Shown here: positions 15,852 to 26,100 of the stretch, in pieces | Numbering within the stretch: position 1 is the first letter of the stretch | How the letters are laid out: each line of letters opens with the position of its first letter | NCBI RefSeq assembly: GCF_014838715.1 | Contig: NZ_CP061947.1 | Span: 372,001 to 436,000, forward strand | Reading direction: 5' to 3' | DNA: 64,000 nt | Source of the DNA: Algoriphagus sp. Y33 | GTDB lineage: Bacteria; Bacteroidota; Bacteroidia; Cytophagales; Cyclobacteriaceae | Translations under genes and position numbers: made by a program | The notes under the pieces: model-generated | The model's input: only the letters and a program-made list of their open reading frames with translations | The model's database searches: none | What the model was told of the DNA's origin: nothing

Positions 15852-16457
15852 GTGAAAAACCTACAAGACGGCATTTTGATCGAAATGATCAAACAATCCA
15901 ACCATCTAGCATTTCATGAATTTTATCAGAGGCATTGGGAACATCTTTTTTTAAAAGCTTTTTCCATCTTGCAGGACTCCTCTATTTCTGAGGATATTGT
16001 TCAGGATGTATTTTTGGAAATCTGGAACAGGAGAACGGACTTGAATATTGAAAAACCAAGCCAGTATCTTTTCACATGCGTCAAACATGCCGTGTTCAAG
16101 GTGCTTCAAAAAGAGAAGCTAAAGGAGAGACATCTTAATGCATTGAATTCCATTGATTTGCTTGTCCAGGCTGAAGCCAGTATGGATACCCGGGAGATCG
16201 AACAGGCAATACTCAACCATTTGGACCGTCTTCCCGAACGCTGCAAGGAAATCTTTGTGATGAGTAGGTTCGAAAACATGAGCAACCCGGAAATTGCATT
16301 AAAATTGGGTATTAACACCAAGACTGTAGAGAATCAAATTTATAGGGCATTGAAGTCACTGAAAACGTTGATGCCACAATTGCTGGCCGTTTACTTCCTG
16401 TTAATTTTTGAAGACCTTCCCATTAAAGAATTCGGGTCAATTTTAACGTTGTGTTAA
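15852..16457 (+). CDS. ECF RNA polymerase sigma factor, FecI-like (module 1)
   Basis: 201 residues from a GTG start (GTG-AAA-AAC). Region 2 reads AFHEFYQRHWEHLFLKAFSILQDSSISEDIVQDVFLEIWNRR. Region 4 reads LPERCKEIFVMSRFENMSNPEIALKLGINTKTVENQIYRALKSLK. These are the two ECF DNA-binding regions. The C-terminus has an extra hydrophobic tail (LLAVYFLLIFE), shared with many Bacteroidota ECFs beside FecR genes. It is followed after 71 bp by its anti-sigma factor and then a TonB receptor with an N-terminal signalling domain, so it should be released when the receptor binds its ligand. Confidence 0.93.
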   Translation: MKNLQDGILIEMIKQSNHLAFHEFYQRHWEHLFLKAFSILQDSSISEDIVQDVFLEIWNRRTDLNIEKPSQYLFTCVKHAVFKVLQKEKLKERHLNALNSIDLLVQAEASMDTREIEQAILNHLDRLPERCKEIFVMSRFENMSNPEIALKLGINTKTVENQIYRALKSLKTLMPQLLAVYFLLIFEDLPIKEFGSILTLC

Positions 16458-16528
16458 TTCCGCTCAGAATGGATTTTTTGCGTGGGTGATTTGCCTGCCA
16501 AGATGCTCTCTAAGGTATAACCACCAAA

Positions 16529-17542
16529 ATGGGCATGGATCCAAAGAACCCTTTTTACAGCTATCTCAACAATTCACTTTCTGAGAAGGAGAAAAACCGG
16601 CTCGACGTTTTTTTTGAAAGGGAGTCACTTCGCATCAAGGAGTGGGATCCGGAGTCTATGGGCAATAAGGATGCAGTATCGGATAAAATTTGGGGCAGGA
16701 TCCTGAAAAACGGGAAAATCGAACAAAAAGCCACCCACTTACGAACAATCCCTCTGGAATTTGCGGCTGTGGTACTTCTCTTGATTTTTGCAGGCCTCTA
16801 TATTTTGATCGACCGATCGGACAGTCGCGGCCGGAGCCAGGAGATATGGAAGGAGTATCACACCGTCGCCGGCCAAAGGTCAACTATTACTCTTCCCGAC
16901 GGTAGTACCGTTATCTTAAATTCGGCCAGCATGCTATCGCATCCGAGGGACTTTCAGGGTTCTACACGCCGTGTGAAATTGGAAGGCGAGGCATTCTTTG
17001 AGATTTCACATGACAAGGACAGGCCGTTTATTGTCGTCAGCGGGCAGTTTGTTACACAGGTATTAGGAACTGAATTCAATGTCAAGTCCTATCCGGATGA
17101 ACGCGCATCCGTATCCGTGAAGTCGGGTAAAGTTTTGGTCCAGCAGGGCGGCAAAGCCATAGAAAGCGGACTCAATGAAGTGATTCTGTATCCAAACGAA
17201 TCCGCCTACATTGATGCCAATGATGGGGGCCTTACGAAAGATAAGGCTGATCTTAAAGAGGATTTGGCCTGGATAAGCGGTGAGATCTATCTGAATGAAA
17301 TGTCCCTTGACGACCTCTCCAAAATCTTGGAACGGACCTATGCGGTAAAAGTCGGTTTTCAAATCCCCGAATTGAAACAATGCCGAATTTCCGGGAAACT
17401 GGGAAGAATGAATATCTCACAGATTATGGAAGTAATCAGCAATACCATGGGATTGGACTACACGATGAGCAATCGGAGAATTTCCATCACAGGCAAAGCA
17501 TGTAAAACAAGCAGTAAACCGGAAGCCTATGTAAATCAGTAA
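16529..17542 (+). CDS. FecR-family anti-sigma factor (module 1)
   Basis: 337 residues. A cytosolic N-terminus of about 80 residues binds the sigma factor, one membrane helix follows (LEFAAVVLLLIFAGLYILI, about residues 75-93), and then the periplasmic FecR domain (TLPDGSTVILNSASMLSHP, KLEGEAFFEI, FVTQVLGTEFNVKSYP). The C-terminus has a DUF4974-like STN-type domain (LSKILERTYAVKVGFQIPE ... MEVISNTMGLDYT). A second ATG lies two codons in. It transmits the state of the TonB receptor encoded 96 bp downstream to the ECF sigma factor. Confidence 0.93.
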   Translation: MGMDPKNPFYSYLNNSLSEKEKNRLDVFFERESLRIKEWDPESMGNKDAVSDKIWGRILKNGKIEQKATHLRTIPLEFAAVVLLLIFAGLYILIDRSDSRGRSQEIWKEYHTVAGQRSTITLPDGSTVILNSASMLSHPRDFQGSTRRVKLEGEAFFEISHDKDRPFIVVSGQFVTQVLGTEFNVKSYPDERASVSVKSGKVLVQQGGKAIESGLNEVILYPNESAYIDANDGGLTKDKADLKEDLAWISGEIYLNEMSLDDLSKILERTYAVKVGFQIPELKQCRISGKLGRMNISQIMEVISNTMGLDYTMSNRRISITGKACKTSSKPEAYVNQ

Positions 17543-17554
17543 AAGCGGGATAAA

Positions 17555-17582
17555 ATCCGAGTGTGTTGGCGCACACCCGGAT
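17555..17582 (+). promoter_or_regulatory. Hairpin between fecR and the TonB-receptor gene (module 1)
   Basis: ATCCG-A-GTGTG (17555-17565) pairs with CACAC-C-CGGAT (17572-17582) around TTGGCG, with one A/C mismatch. A second perfect hairpin GGATTTT-GG-AAAATCC follows at about 17586-17601. No T-run follows, so attenuation, RNA processing or leader stabilisation is more likely than simple termination. See the equivalent hairpins in modules 2 and 3. Confidence 0.5.
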
Positions 17583-17638
17583 TATGGATTTTGGAAAATC
17601 CAAGTTCTAAATGCAAACATTTAAAAGCAATCAAAAAT

Positions 17639-20600
17639 ATGACATTATTTACAAAACTCACAACTAAGATAATTTTACTTTGTTGCCTTCCCCTGATATT
17701 GGGTATGGGCTACAGTCAGTCTTTTGCACAAAACAACGCCGGTGCCGGTAATCTATTGGACCGGACCATATCGCTCCGGTCAGGCACTGAGCCCTTGGAA
17801 AATATTATCAGTCAACTGACTGAGCAGTTGGCAATTGGTTTTTCTTACGACAACTCTTTAAAATCAAAACTGCAACAACCCATCACACTAGGCTCAGGGC
17901 AACGGCCTGTAAAAGCCCTGTTAGATGAAGTCCTTATTCCCAATGGCCTCTCCTTCCGGGTAATTTCAAACCAGCTGGTAATTACCGAATCCAAGCTGCC
18001 ATCGGCCAAAGTCCTGAAAGGGAGTATTTCGGGGTACTTGATCGGAATGCCTGAAAATATCCCTTTGGGATTTGTTGTGGTAAGTCTCCCGCAACAGAAA
18101 AAAACTGTATTGTCTAAAGAAGATGGCAGTTTCTATTTTGGAGACTTGGAAGAGGGTGAGGTGACTATTCAGGTGTCCTGTATGGGATACGAGTCGGTAA
18201 CTGTGAAAACCGGAGTAAATGCCGGGGAAAATCCTCCAATCAGGATTCAATTGGATTCCAAGATGAATGAGTTAGAGGGAGTAACCATTTCCGGAATCAG
18301 ATTGGGAGAGGTCAAGGCATTGAGCCAAATGCAGAATGCGGAAAATATAAAATATGTGATGTCACAGGAACAGATAGAGCGTTTTCCCGACCTTACGGTG
18401 GGAGAGTCATTGCAGCGGGTTCCGGGCGTAGCCGTGGGATATAGCTATGGTATTCCAAGAGATGTTATTATCAGGGGATTGGGACAAGGCTTGAGCAGTG
18501 TGACCATGAATGGCAACAGACTTCCATCTACCGGTGCGGGAAGTAGGACAACGGACCTCAACGGTATATTGGCCAATTCAATAGAAAGTATAGAGGTCAT
18601 AAAAACCCTAACCCCTGACAGAGATGCCGATGGCACAGGAGGGGCAGTGAATATCGTAACCAAATCTCCCAAAATCAATGAAAGGATGGTTGATGCCAAG
18701 GTGTCAGGCGGATATAACGGGCTTCTTGGAAAAGGAACGTATGATTTGGGATTGACCTACGGAGAAAGGAAAAACAAGTGGAGTTATCTGGCGGGAGCCA
18801 GTTATTCCAGAAACTGGAGGGCAGAAGACCGGGTTGACAAAAGCTATTCAACATATTCTGTTAATGAAGAAGACCGGGTGTTGCTCAGCAACATCGATCT
18901 GGACGGTTACGAGATCAAAAGAGATAACTTGGCACTCAACGGCGAGATTAAATACTATGCCTCCGAACGCTCCACATTTTATTTAAGGGCATCGTACAAC
19001 AAATATTACGAAATCCAGAATAGGTTGGAGCGGATCATCAATATCCGTTCCTATGAAACAGAAAGCCGGCTGAAGGATGTCAGAATCACCCAGTCCGGAA
19101 ACTGGAGGGATTATCACCGGGATTTGGTCCAGGCTTCAATAGGTGGAATGCAATTCTTTAAAGATTGGAAACTGGATTATGATTTAACTTATTCATTGGG
19201 GAAATATGACCAGCCTACCTATTACAGTGCTGCATTTGTAAGAAATGGTTTACAGGGAACTTTAGATCTGGGTGATCCAAAGGCACCTCAGGTTAACTTC
19301 ACCCAGGAGAACCCCTATGATCCCACGGAGTATACGACAAGCCGGTACATCAACAGGCATGACTCTTCCATGGACAGGGATGGTCAATACTCCATCAATC
19401 TTCAAAAGACAATCAAATTGGGTGAAGTCACCGGCAATCTAAAATTCGGAAGCAGGGGGAAGTACAAATACAATGACCGGTTTAGGAATTATTTTCAGCA
19501 TGATCTAATAAACGGCCAATTCTTACTGTCAGACTACTTGTCCACCTACCAAAAAGACGACCATTACCTGGGGGCATATCAGATGTTCAATTTTCCGGAA
19601 GCCAAATCCATGGAAAGATATTATCAGGAAAATCCTGAACTGTTTAAGGTGAATGACAACTACACCAGACAAAATACAGACCCGGACTCCTTTACCGGCA
19701 ATGAGTATCTGCTGGCATATTATGCCATGACTGAATTAAACTACAAAAAGCTGAAAGTAATCACGGGGTTACGCTACGAAAGCACCGGATTCAAATACAA
19801 TGGAAATCAGGTAAACTTTGACGATACCGGGAATTATGTCAATACGGTTTCCGTCGATACCGACAAAAGCTTTGACGGGTTTTTTCCTTCACTGAATCTA
19901 AAACTTGCCGTGACACCCCATACCAACTTGAGGGCAGCGGTGACCCGCTCTTTGGCAAGACCCAGCTATTACGATTTGGTTCCCTGGGAAGAAGTAGAAA
20001 CCAACAGATTGAGAATCTCAAAAGGAAATCCTGATTTGGTTCAGGCTACCTCTGTCAATTATGACTTACTGTTTGAACATTATTTCAAGTCTGTAGGCCT
20101 GCTTTCAGGCGGGGTGTTTCAGAAAAACCTGAAGAATTACATCTTTGACACCTCCTTTACCCAAGAGGGAGGAACTTACGACGGCTATTTGGTCCGGCAG
20201 ACCATTAACGGGGCTGATGCTTTGGCCAGGGGGTTTGAATTTGCATGGCAGCAACAATTGACATTTCTGCCGGGCGTTTGGAATGGCTTGGGTGTATACG
20301 CCAATTTCACCTATGTATACAGCAAGTTTGAGGTTCCAGGAGAAAACTCAACCAGAAAAGTAAAGCTTCCGGAAATGAGACCGCATGTGGGCAATGTTTC
20401 GCTGTCCTATGAAAAATACGGATTTTCGGGAAGGGTATCCATGTATTTTTATGGTACGTTCAATTCAGAACTGAGTGAAGACCCCAACAATGATCTTCTG
20501 GAAAAAGGGCGTCACCAATTGGACTTCTCGGCATCCCAAAAACTTACCGATAGGATTAGTTTGTTTGTAGGCATCAACAACATCACTAACCAGCCTATCT

Positions 20601-20686
20601 CAGATGTATTCAGAGATGGGAGACCACAGAATGATGCCTACTATTCAAGATGGGGAAATTTGGGGTTAAGATTCAAAACCTATTGA
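17639..20686 (+). CDS. TonB-dependent receptor with signalling domain (module 1)
   Basis: 1015 residues from ATG 17639, which opens a clear signal peptide (TKLTTKIILLCCLPLILGMGYSQSFAQ); the frame is open 26 codons further up. Order: STN domain about 40-110 (EPLENIISQLTEQLAIGFSYD), carboxypeptidase-regulatory-like domain about 125-205, plug about 230-340 (VGESLQRVPGVAV ... IRGLGQGLSSVTMNGNRLP), and a beta-barrel ending LGLRFKTY with a terminal aromatic residue. No SusD partner follows and the plug is not of the SusC type, so the ligand may be a siderophore, cofactor or small oligomer. The STN domain links it to the upstream FecR and sigma proteins. Confidence 0.92.
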   Translation: MTLFTKLTTKIILLCCLPLILGMGYSQSFAQNNAGAGNLLDRTISLRSGTEPLENIISQLTEQLAIGFSYDNSLKSKLQQPITLGSGQRPVKALLDEVLIPNGLSFRVISNQLVITESKLPSAKVLKGSISGYLIGMPENIPLGFVVVSLPQQKKTVLSKEDGSFYFGDLEEGEVTIQVSCMGYESVTVKTGVNAGENPPIRIQLDSKMNELEGVTISGIRLGEVKALSQMQNAENIKYVMSQEQIERFPDLTVGESLQRVPGVAVGYSYGIPRDVIIRGLGQGLSSVTMNGNRLPSTGAGSRTTDLNGILANSIESIEVIKTLTPDRDADGTGGAVNIVTKSPKINERMVDAKVSGGYNGLLGKGTYDLGLTYGERKNKWSYLAGASYSRNWRAEDRVDKSYSTYSVNEEDRVLLSNIDLDGYEIKRDNLALNGEIKYYASERSTFYLRASYNKYYEIQNRLERIINIRSYETESRLKDVRITQSGNWRDYHRDLVQASIGGMQFFKDWKLDYDLTYSLGKYDQPTYYSAAFVRNGLQGTLDLGDPKAPQVNFTQENPYDPTEYTTSRYINRHDSSMDRDGQYSINLQKTIKLGEVTGNLKFGSRGKYKYNDRFRNYFQHDLINGQFLLSDYLSTYQKDDHYLGAYQMFNFPEAKSMERYYQENPELFKVNDNYTRQNTDPDSFTGNEYLLAYYAMTELNYKKLKVITGLRYESTGFKYNGNQVNFDDTGNYVNTVSVDTDKSFDGFFPSLNLKLAVTPHTNLRAAVTRSLARPSYYDLVPWEEVETNRLRISKGNPDLVQATSVNYDLLFEHYFKSVGLLSGGVFQKNLKNYIFDTSFTQEGGTYDGYLVRQTINGADALARGFEFAWQQQLTFLPGVWNGLGVYANFTYVYSKFEVPGENSTRKVKLPEMRPHVGNVSLSYEKYGFSGRVSMYFYGTFNSELSEDPNNDLLEKGRHQLDFSASQKLTDRISLFVGINNITNQPISDVFRDGRPQNDAYYSRWGNLGLRFKTY

Positions 20687-20692
20687 TAAAGC

Positions 20693-20878
20693 ATGAAAAA
20701 CCTCAACCTGTTTGTGCTGTCCGCAGTCGTTTTAATCTGGAAAATACAGGGAACAAACACACAGAACAACCTACCAAAGCTCACACCCGAAAGAGTAAAT
20801 TTACCAAAAGGGAGGTTGGAAAAATTGAGTCCCGGGGAAGTTGCCGACTACAACAGGATTAATAAAACCAATTACTGA
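20693..20878 (+). CDS. Small exported protein downstream of the TonB receptor
   Basis: 61 residues starting 6 bp after the receptor stop. Residues 1-20 (KNLNLFVLSAVVLIWKIQG) are signal-like; the rest is polar (LPKLTPERVNLPKGRLEKLSPGEVADYNRINKTNY) with no cysteines. A strong terminator-like hairpin follows 26 bp later, so it is the last gene of the operon. I do not recognise a family. It may be a periplasmic or surface accessory of the receptor. Confidence 0.55.
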   Translation: MKNLNLFVLSAVVLIWKIQGTNTQNNLPKLTPERVNLPKGRLEKLSPGEVADYNRINKTNY

Positions 20879-20904
20879 TTACCAAAACTTGAAATAAACT
20901 CATC

Positions 20905-20941
20905 CCAAAAGCCATTGGAACAAAAAACCAATGGCTTTTGG
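20905..20941 (+). terminator. Strong hairpin after module 1
   Basis: CCAAAAGCCATTGG (20905-20918) pairs perfectly with CCAATGGCTTTTGG (20928-20941), 14 bp, loop AACAAAAAA. No long T-run follows, but position and strength fit the end of the operon. Confidence 0.7.
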
Positions 20942-21317
20942 CTTATCTTGAAAAGCCCGGCTTCTACATCAAGAAATCGCATAGGTTTAAAATCATTTGA
21001 GAATGTGACTGTCAAGGATAGGATCAACAAAATAATGGTTTCAAACACTGGATTTGGTGATATTTCTTCAAAATATTTTAAGCCTGAATAAACGGCTTCA
21101 TCGCAAAAGGGACAGAAGTTAGCAATTTTTCAGAATGACTATTATAGGTATATGGCCGTATGGAGTATATATAGATCTTAATTTTGATAATGGCCCCTTT
21201 ATTACTCTTACCTATACGAACCTACCAACTTCTATGGGAATAATAATGAAAAATTAACCTCCTTAATTTCAATTTTCCGGTTCCTTTCTCGTGTTTTGAT
21301 ACTGTAATGAATGCGAT
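20942..21317. other. Gene-free interval before module 2
   Basis: About 375 AT-rich bases. No open frame or repeat of note. It should contain the promoter for the module 2 sigma gene; no convincing TTTG / TAnnTTTG pair could be fixed. Confidence 0.4.
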
Positions 21318-21920
21318 ATGAATAGTATAGATTACTCTTCTTTGCCCGATTATGAGATTTCATTATTGATTCAAAAGGGAGATAAAAAGGCTTTTGATTA
21401 TCTCTATCTTGAGTTTTGGAAGCCACTTTTTAATTATTCTTTCAATATTCTATCTGAGGGGCAGATGGTTGAAGATGTATTGCAGGAAGTTTTCTTGAAT
21501 ATTTGGACACGGAGTGGGAAAGATAGCATCCAAAATTTCAAATCATACTTATTCAACGCAGTCAGAAACAAGTCAATAAGCAAACTTCGGGAGGTTAAAT
21601 TTTCAGAACTGCAGCAGGAAATAATTGAAGGACTTCCAAGTGAGAGCAGAACAGCTGAAGAACATCAGGAAATTGAGGAAAAATTGGGACTTATAGTCAA
21701 AGCCGCCGAAGAACTTCCGGAGAGATGTAGGCAAATATTTATCCTGAGTAGGATAGAGTATGTCCCGATATCGGAAATCTCTGAACTCCTGAACATTTCG
21801 AGAAGAACAGTGGAAAATCAGTTGACTATTGCAATGAAATACATCAGGCAGTATGCAAGGGAATCTGTGGTACCTGTGGCATTATACTTTTTTTGTGACT
21901 ATTTGCTAAGCAAAGTTTAA
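21318..21920 (+). CDS. ECF sigma factor, FecI-like (module 2)
   Basis: 200 residues. Region 2 is AFDYLYLEFWKPLFNYSFNILSEGQMVEDVLQEVFLNIWTR. Region 4 is LPERCRQIFILSRIEYVPISEISELLNISRRTVENQLTIAMKYIR. It ends in the hydrophobic extension VVPVALYFFCDYLL, as in module 1. It is followed 114 bp on by its FecR partner and then by SusC/SusD, so it probably drives the SusC operon when the SusC signalling domain is occupied. Confidence 0.93.
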   Translation: MNSIDYSSLPDYEISLLIQKGDKKAFDYLYLEFWKPLFNYSFNILSEGQMVEDVLQEVFLNIWTRSGKDSIQNFKSYLFNAVRNKSISKLREVKFSELQQEIIEGLPSESRTAEEHQEIEEKLGLIVKAAEELPERCRQIFILSRIEYVPISEISELLNISRRTVENQLTIAMKYIRQYARESVVPVALYFFCDYLLSKV

Positions 21921-22034
21921 GTCTGTGTTAGCTAAAAAGGCGTGTTTATTACCCTTTTGTTAATTGTGGCTTTTTGATGCCATACCACCGTGAGTTAATT
22001 TTCAAAGTACGTCTTGTTGTTGAAAAGCATACAA

Positions 22035-23015
22035 ATGACCAAGAAGGAATTATTAAAACTAGTTGACAAATTCAACAACGGCACGTGTTCTGAAGCGGAG
22101 AAGCAAATTCTGATTTCTTATTGTGAAAAAGTTCAATTGGATGAAATATCCAACAGTTGGGACGCAGATGAGCATAAGGAAATCCAAGAAAGGATATATC
22201 AGCGCATTACTGAGACTATTTCCCCTGCAAAATCCGGTGAATCTGAGCGAAAAGTAAAGTCCTTGGTTTCTTATTGGAAGATTGCTGCTTCCCTATTGCT
22301 GATTTTGTCATTTTCTTTTGTGGCTTATCAACAGTTTTTCGGTACCGAAAAAATTGAGTTCGTTACCCAAAGTACAGGGATAGGAGAGCAGAAAACCGTG
22401 GAACTGGAAGACGGCTCTGTGATATTGTTAAATGTTGGGAGCTCCATCACATATCCGATAAGTTTTGAAAATCTAAACCAGAGAGCGGTATCTATTAAAG
22501 GAGAAGCATTTTTTGAAGTGGCAAGGGATGAGCAAAAGCCCTTTGTAGTAACATCAGGGAAGGTGACTACCAAAGTACTTGGAACATCTTTCAATATTTC
22601 GGCCTACGGGGATTCCGGAAAAACAGCCGTAAGTGTAGCAAGCGGAAAAGTACAGGTGGCTACTTCAGCGTCAAATTTTGTTGACTTAGCCCCGGGCCAG
22701 CAGGTGCTGGTTGATCAAAATTCCACCAAGCTTGAAGTCAATGAGGTATCACTGGACAATGTTCTCTCATGGAAAGAGCAGCTGATTCTGTTGGAGAATC
22801 TCTCTATTCAGGAAGCGATAAATGTACTTGGAAGATGGTACGATGTCACGTTTGTTTTCAAAGATGAGGCACTCAAAAACTGTAGGGTTAGCGGAGAATT
22901 TTATTTTGATTCATTGGAGAACATCATGGAAAATCTTCATTTCATCACACAAATCAACTATACAAAGACTTCAGACAACCGGGTAATACTATCAGGACCA
23001 CCTTGTAACCAATAA
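22035..23015 (+). CDS. FecR-family anti-sigma factor (module 2)
   Basis: 326 residues from ATG 22035 (MTKKELLKLVDKFNNGTCSEAEKQIL); an in-frame TTG lies seven codons upstream. The single membrane helix is at about 84-100 (IAASLLLILSFSFVAYQQF). The FecR domain has VELEDGSVILLNVGSSITYP, IKGEAFFEVARDEQKPF and VTTKVLGTSFNISAYG. The C-terminal DUF4974-like domain has SIQEAINVLGRWYDVTFVF and LENIMENLHFITQINY. It receives the signal from the SusC protein's N-terminal STN domain. Confidence 0.94.
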   Translation: MTKKELLKLVDKFNNGTCSEAEKQILISYCEKVQLDEISNSWDADEHKEIQERIYQRITETISPAKSGESERKVKSLVSYWKIAASLLLILSFSFVAYQQFFGTEKIEFVTQSTGIGEQKTVELEDGSVILLNVGSSITYPISFENLNQRAVSIKGEAFFEVARDEQKPFVVTSGKVTTKVLGTSFNISAYGDSGKTAVSVASGKVQVATSASNFVDLAPGQQVLVDQNSTKLEVNEVSLDNVLSWKEQLILLENLSIQEAINVLGRWYDVTFVFKDEALKNCRVSGEFYFDSLENIMENLHFITQINYTKTSDNRVILSGPPCNQ

Positions 23016-23064
23016 CTGCCAATGAACTAAAAACTATGTGATTGCCGCTTTTTTCCTAAAAAAA

Positions 23065-23091
23065 GCCCGAAACTGCTGCAACAGCTCGGGC
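23065..23091 (+). promoter_or_regulatory. Hairpin between fecR and susC (module 2)
   Basis: GCCCGA (23065-23070) pairs with TCGGGC (23086-23091), with inner CTG/CAG pairs. It lies 35 bp before the susC start. Same position as the hairpins at 17555 and 33059 but unrelated in sequence. Confidence 0.55.
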
Positions 23092-23126
23092 AATAAACAA
23101 TCCTTAACGAATTAAGAATTAAATCT

Positions 23127-26100
23127 ATGAATTCAAATTTATCAAAAAAAATAGTGTTTGCTATCAGACTTGCCTTTTGTGTTTTGTTAGTACAGACATT
23201 TTGTATGCAATTTTTGATTGCGGATACCCTTTACGCAAATGATACCGGCGAGGTTTACGTGTCAATACACGTGAGAAACAAGTCACTGAAAGACATTTTA
23301 GCTATTTTGAAGGGACAAACAGGGTTTGTTTTCTCCTATTCAAATGATGTGCTCGAAGAACCAACCCGCATTAGTTTAGACTTGGACCATGTTCCTCTTA
23401 CTACAGCTTTGGGCAAAATTTCTGAAAAAGCACACGTCGAGTTTAAGCAGGTCAATAAAAATATTTCGGTTGTCAAGTCAACAGTCGTCCATAAGACCTC
23501 AGCCAAAGTTTATGTCGATAAAACCATTTCAGGTACAATACGCGATGAAAACGGAGAGCCTCTTGTTGGGGCAGCAGTGCTTCTGAAAGGCACTACAATA
23601 GGAGCGATTACAAATCTGGACGGTGAATTTACACTTAGTGTTCCGGACAATGCCGCTACTTTGATTGTTTCATATATTGGTTATGAGACAGTAGAGCAGT
23701 CTATTGGCAATCAAGTAAAGTTTGATGTTCAACTAGCCTCGACCATGTCTGCCCTAAACGAAGTGGTGGTAATTGGATACGGTTCTCAGATCAAATCGGA
23801 TATTACGGGGGCGGTTGCCAAAATCGATTCAAAAAATCTGGTGCAATACAACTCAGGAAGTTTTGAAAAACAGCTGGCAGGAAAGCTTTCAGGTGTACAG
23901 ATCAACGATTCCAACGGACAACCCGGTGAGGGAGCCCAAATTGTAATTAGGGGAATTGGTACACTGACTGCCGGGGTAAACCCCCTCATCGTTGTTGATG
24001 GCTTCCCTATGACCGAAGGAAGCACGTTGAATGCGTTGAATCCAAATGATATTGCGGATATAAGTATTCTTAAAGATGCGGCATCTGCATCTATTTATGG
24101 CTCAAGAGCTGCCAATGGAGTTATCTTGGTGACTACAAAGAGGGGAACATTCAGCGATAAGACTACAGTGACCTTAGATGTCTACAGGGGTGTTCAGCAA
24201 GCTACTTCAGGTGTTGAGTTGGTTGATGGTTACCAATTTGCCCAATTTCTATCTGAGGCCAGAGACTGGGGATATGTGTCAAAAGATCCTTCAAACAGAA
24301 GTGATAGTGATCTGAATTCGGTACGTGTCACCAAGAAGATTGACGGTAAGAATATCGATGGGAGAGAGCTGATTTTGGATGATATGATTCCTTATCTGAA
24401 TGGAAATCCTGGGCTTACAAATACCAATTGGATGGATGAGGCATTTAGGACTGCATCTATGTCAAACTATGTTCTTTCTATGGCGGGTGGAAACGAGAAA
24501 ACTAAATACTACTCCTCATTGGGGTACTTTGATCAGGAAGGAGTAGTTATCGGTACGGATCTGAAAAGATATTCTGCATCTGTAAGTTTGGAGAGTAAAG
24601 TAACTGACCGGATCAACGTTGGCTTGAATGTAAAGCCGTCTTACTCAAATCAAAATTTTTCTGATCAGGGAAGCAGAAGTTCAGGAGCATTGGGATTAAT
24701 TCCATTGAGTTTTCCGCAATACAGCCCTTACACAGAAGATGGGTCAATAAATATCAGTGATCAATTAATCAATGAAACCAGAAAAATTGAAGGAGTAGGA
24801 ATTAATGGAACGCCTGTGGAAAATCTTGTTGCTACTGCTAACGAGGTCAACAACAATCTACAACAATTCAGAGGGTTTGGAAATATCTTTTTGGAGGCCT
24901 CAATTATTCAGGGATTGAAGTATAAGCTCTCCGTAGGCGGTGATTATGATGCTTCTATACTTAATTATTATTATCCGGCTTATGTTGGTTCTTATCGTAC
25001 TCCTGCACCAAGGTCTGATGCCGATGCCAGCGAAACCCGCTCCACCAAAGTCAATTACCTGATAGAAAATACCTTGAATTATAGTAGGGAGATCAATGAC
25101 CATAAATTCAATCTTTTGGCCGGTTACACTTTTCAGAAAGAAAACAGAAACTATACAAAAACTACTGGGACTGGCTTTCCTGACGATAATATTCAGAACA
25201 TAGCAGGAGCTAGTGCCTATTCCGTATCCTCTACCATTGATGTTTGGGCGTTGGAATCTTATTTTGGAAGATTACAGTATGATTTTAAAGGAAAATATTT
25301 GCTCTCAGCAGCATTAAGATTGGATGGATCCTCGCGTTTTGGATCTGAAAACCGTTGGGGAAAATTCCCTTCTTTATCCGCAGGTTGGATTATGAGCAAT
25401 GAGGGCTTTTTTCCTAAAAATGAATTTTTGACTTTTACCAAGCTATCAGCAAGCTGGGGTAAAACAGGAAATAATCAAATTGGTAATTATTCTTCTCAAG
25501 CATTGGTCACTAATTCCAATTATGTATTCGGCAATTCTATTGCGCCTGGATATATCAGTACTTCAGCTCCGAATCCTTTTTTGGGATGGGAAATAGCCTC
25601 CTCACTTAACTTGGGCGTTGACTTCGGATTCTTCAGTGACAGAATGAGTGTAAGCGCCGCTTATTATAAAACCAATACAAAGGATTTATTATTGAATGTT
25701 CCCGTTCCTCAGCAAACCGGATATAATACGGTTTTGGCAAATATCGGTGAGATGGAAAATCAGGGCTTTGAGATGCAGGTAGGTGCAAATGACTTTAAAA
25801 TAGGTGAGGTGAGAATTGGTTTCAACGCTAACCTTACTACTTACAAAAATGAGGTGGTAGCACTTGGACCGGGGCAGGAGAGAATTGCTACCGGTACAGA
25901 TCAGGCTTTTATTACACAAGTAGGTCGTCCAATAGCAGAAATATATGGATACAACATCTCAGGGGTTTACAAGACGCAGGAAGAAATTGATAGTACACCT
26001 CATTTGGACGGTACATTGACAGGTGATCTAATCGTAGAGGATGTAAATAACGACGGAGTTATCACCGTGGATGATAAGGTGTCCAAAGGCACCTATGCCC

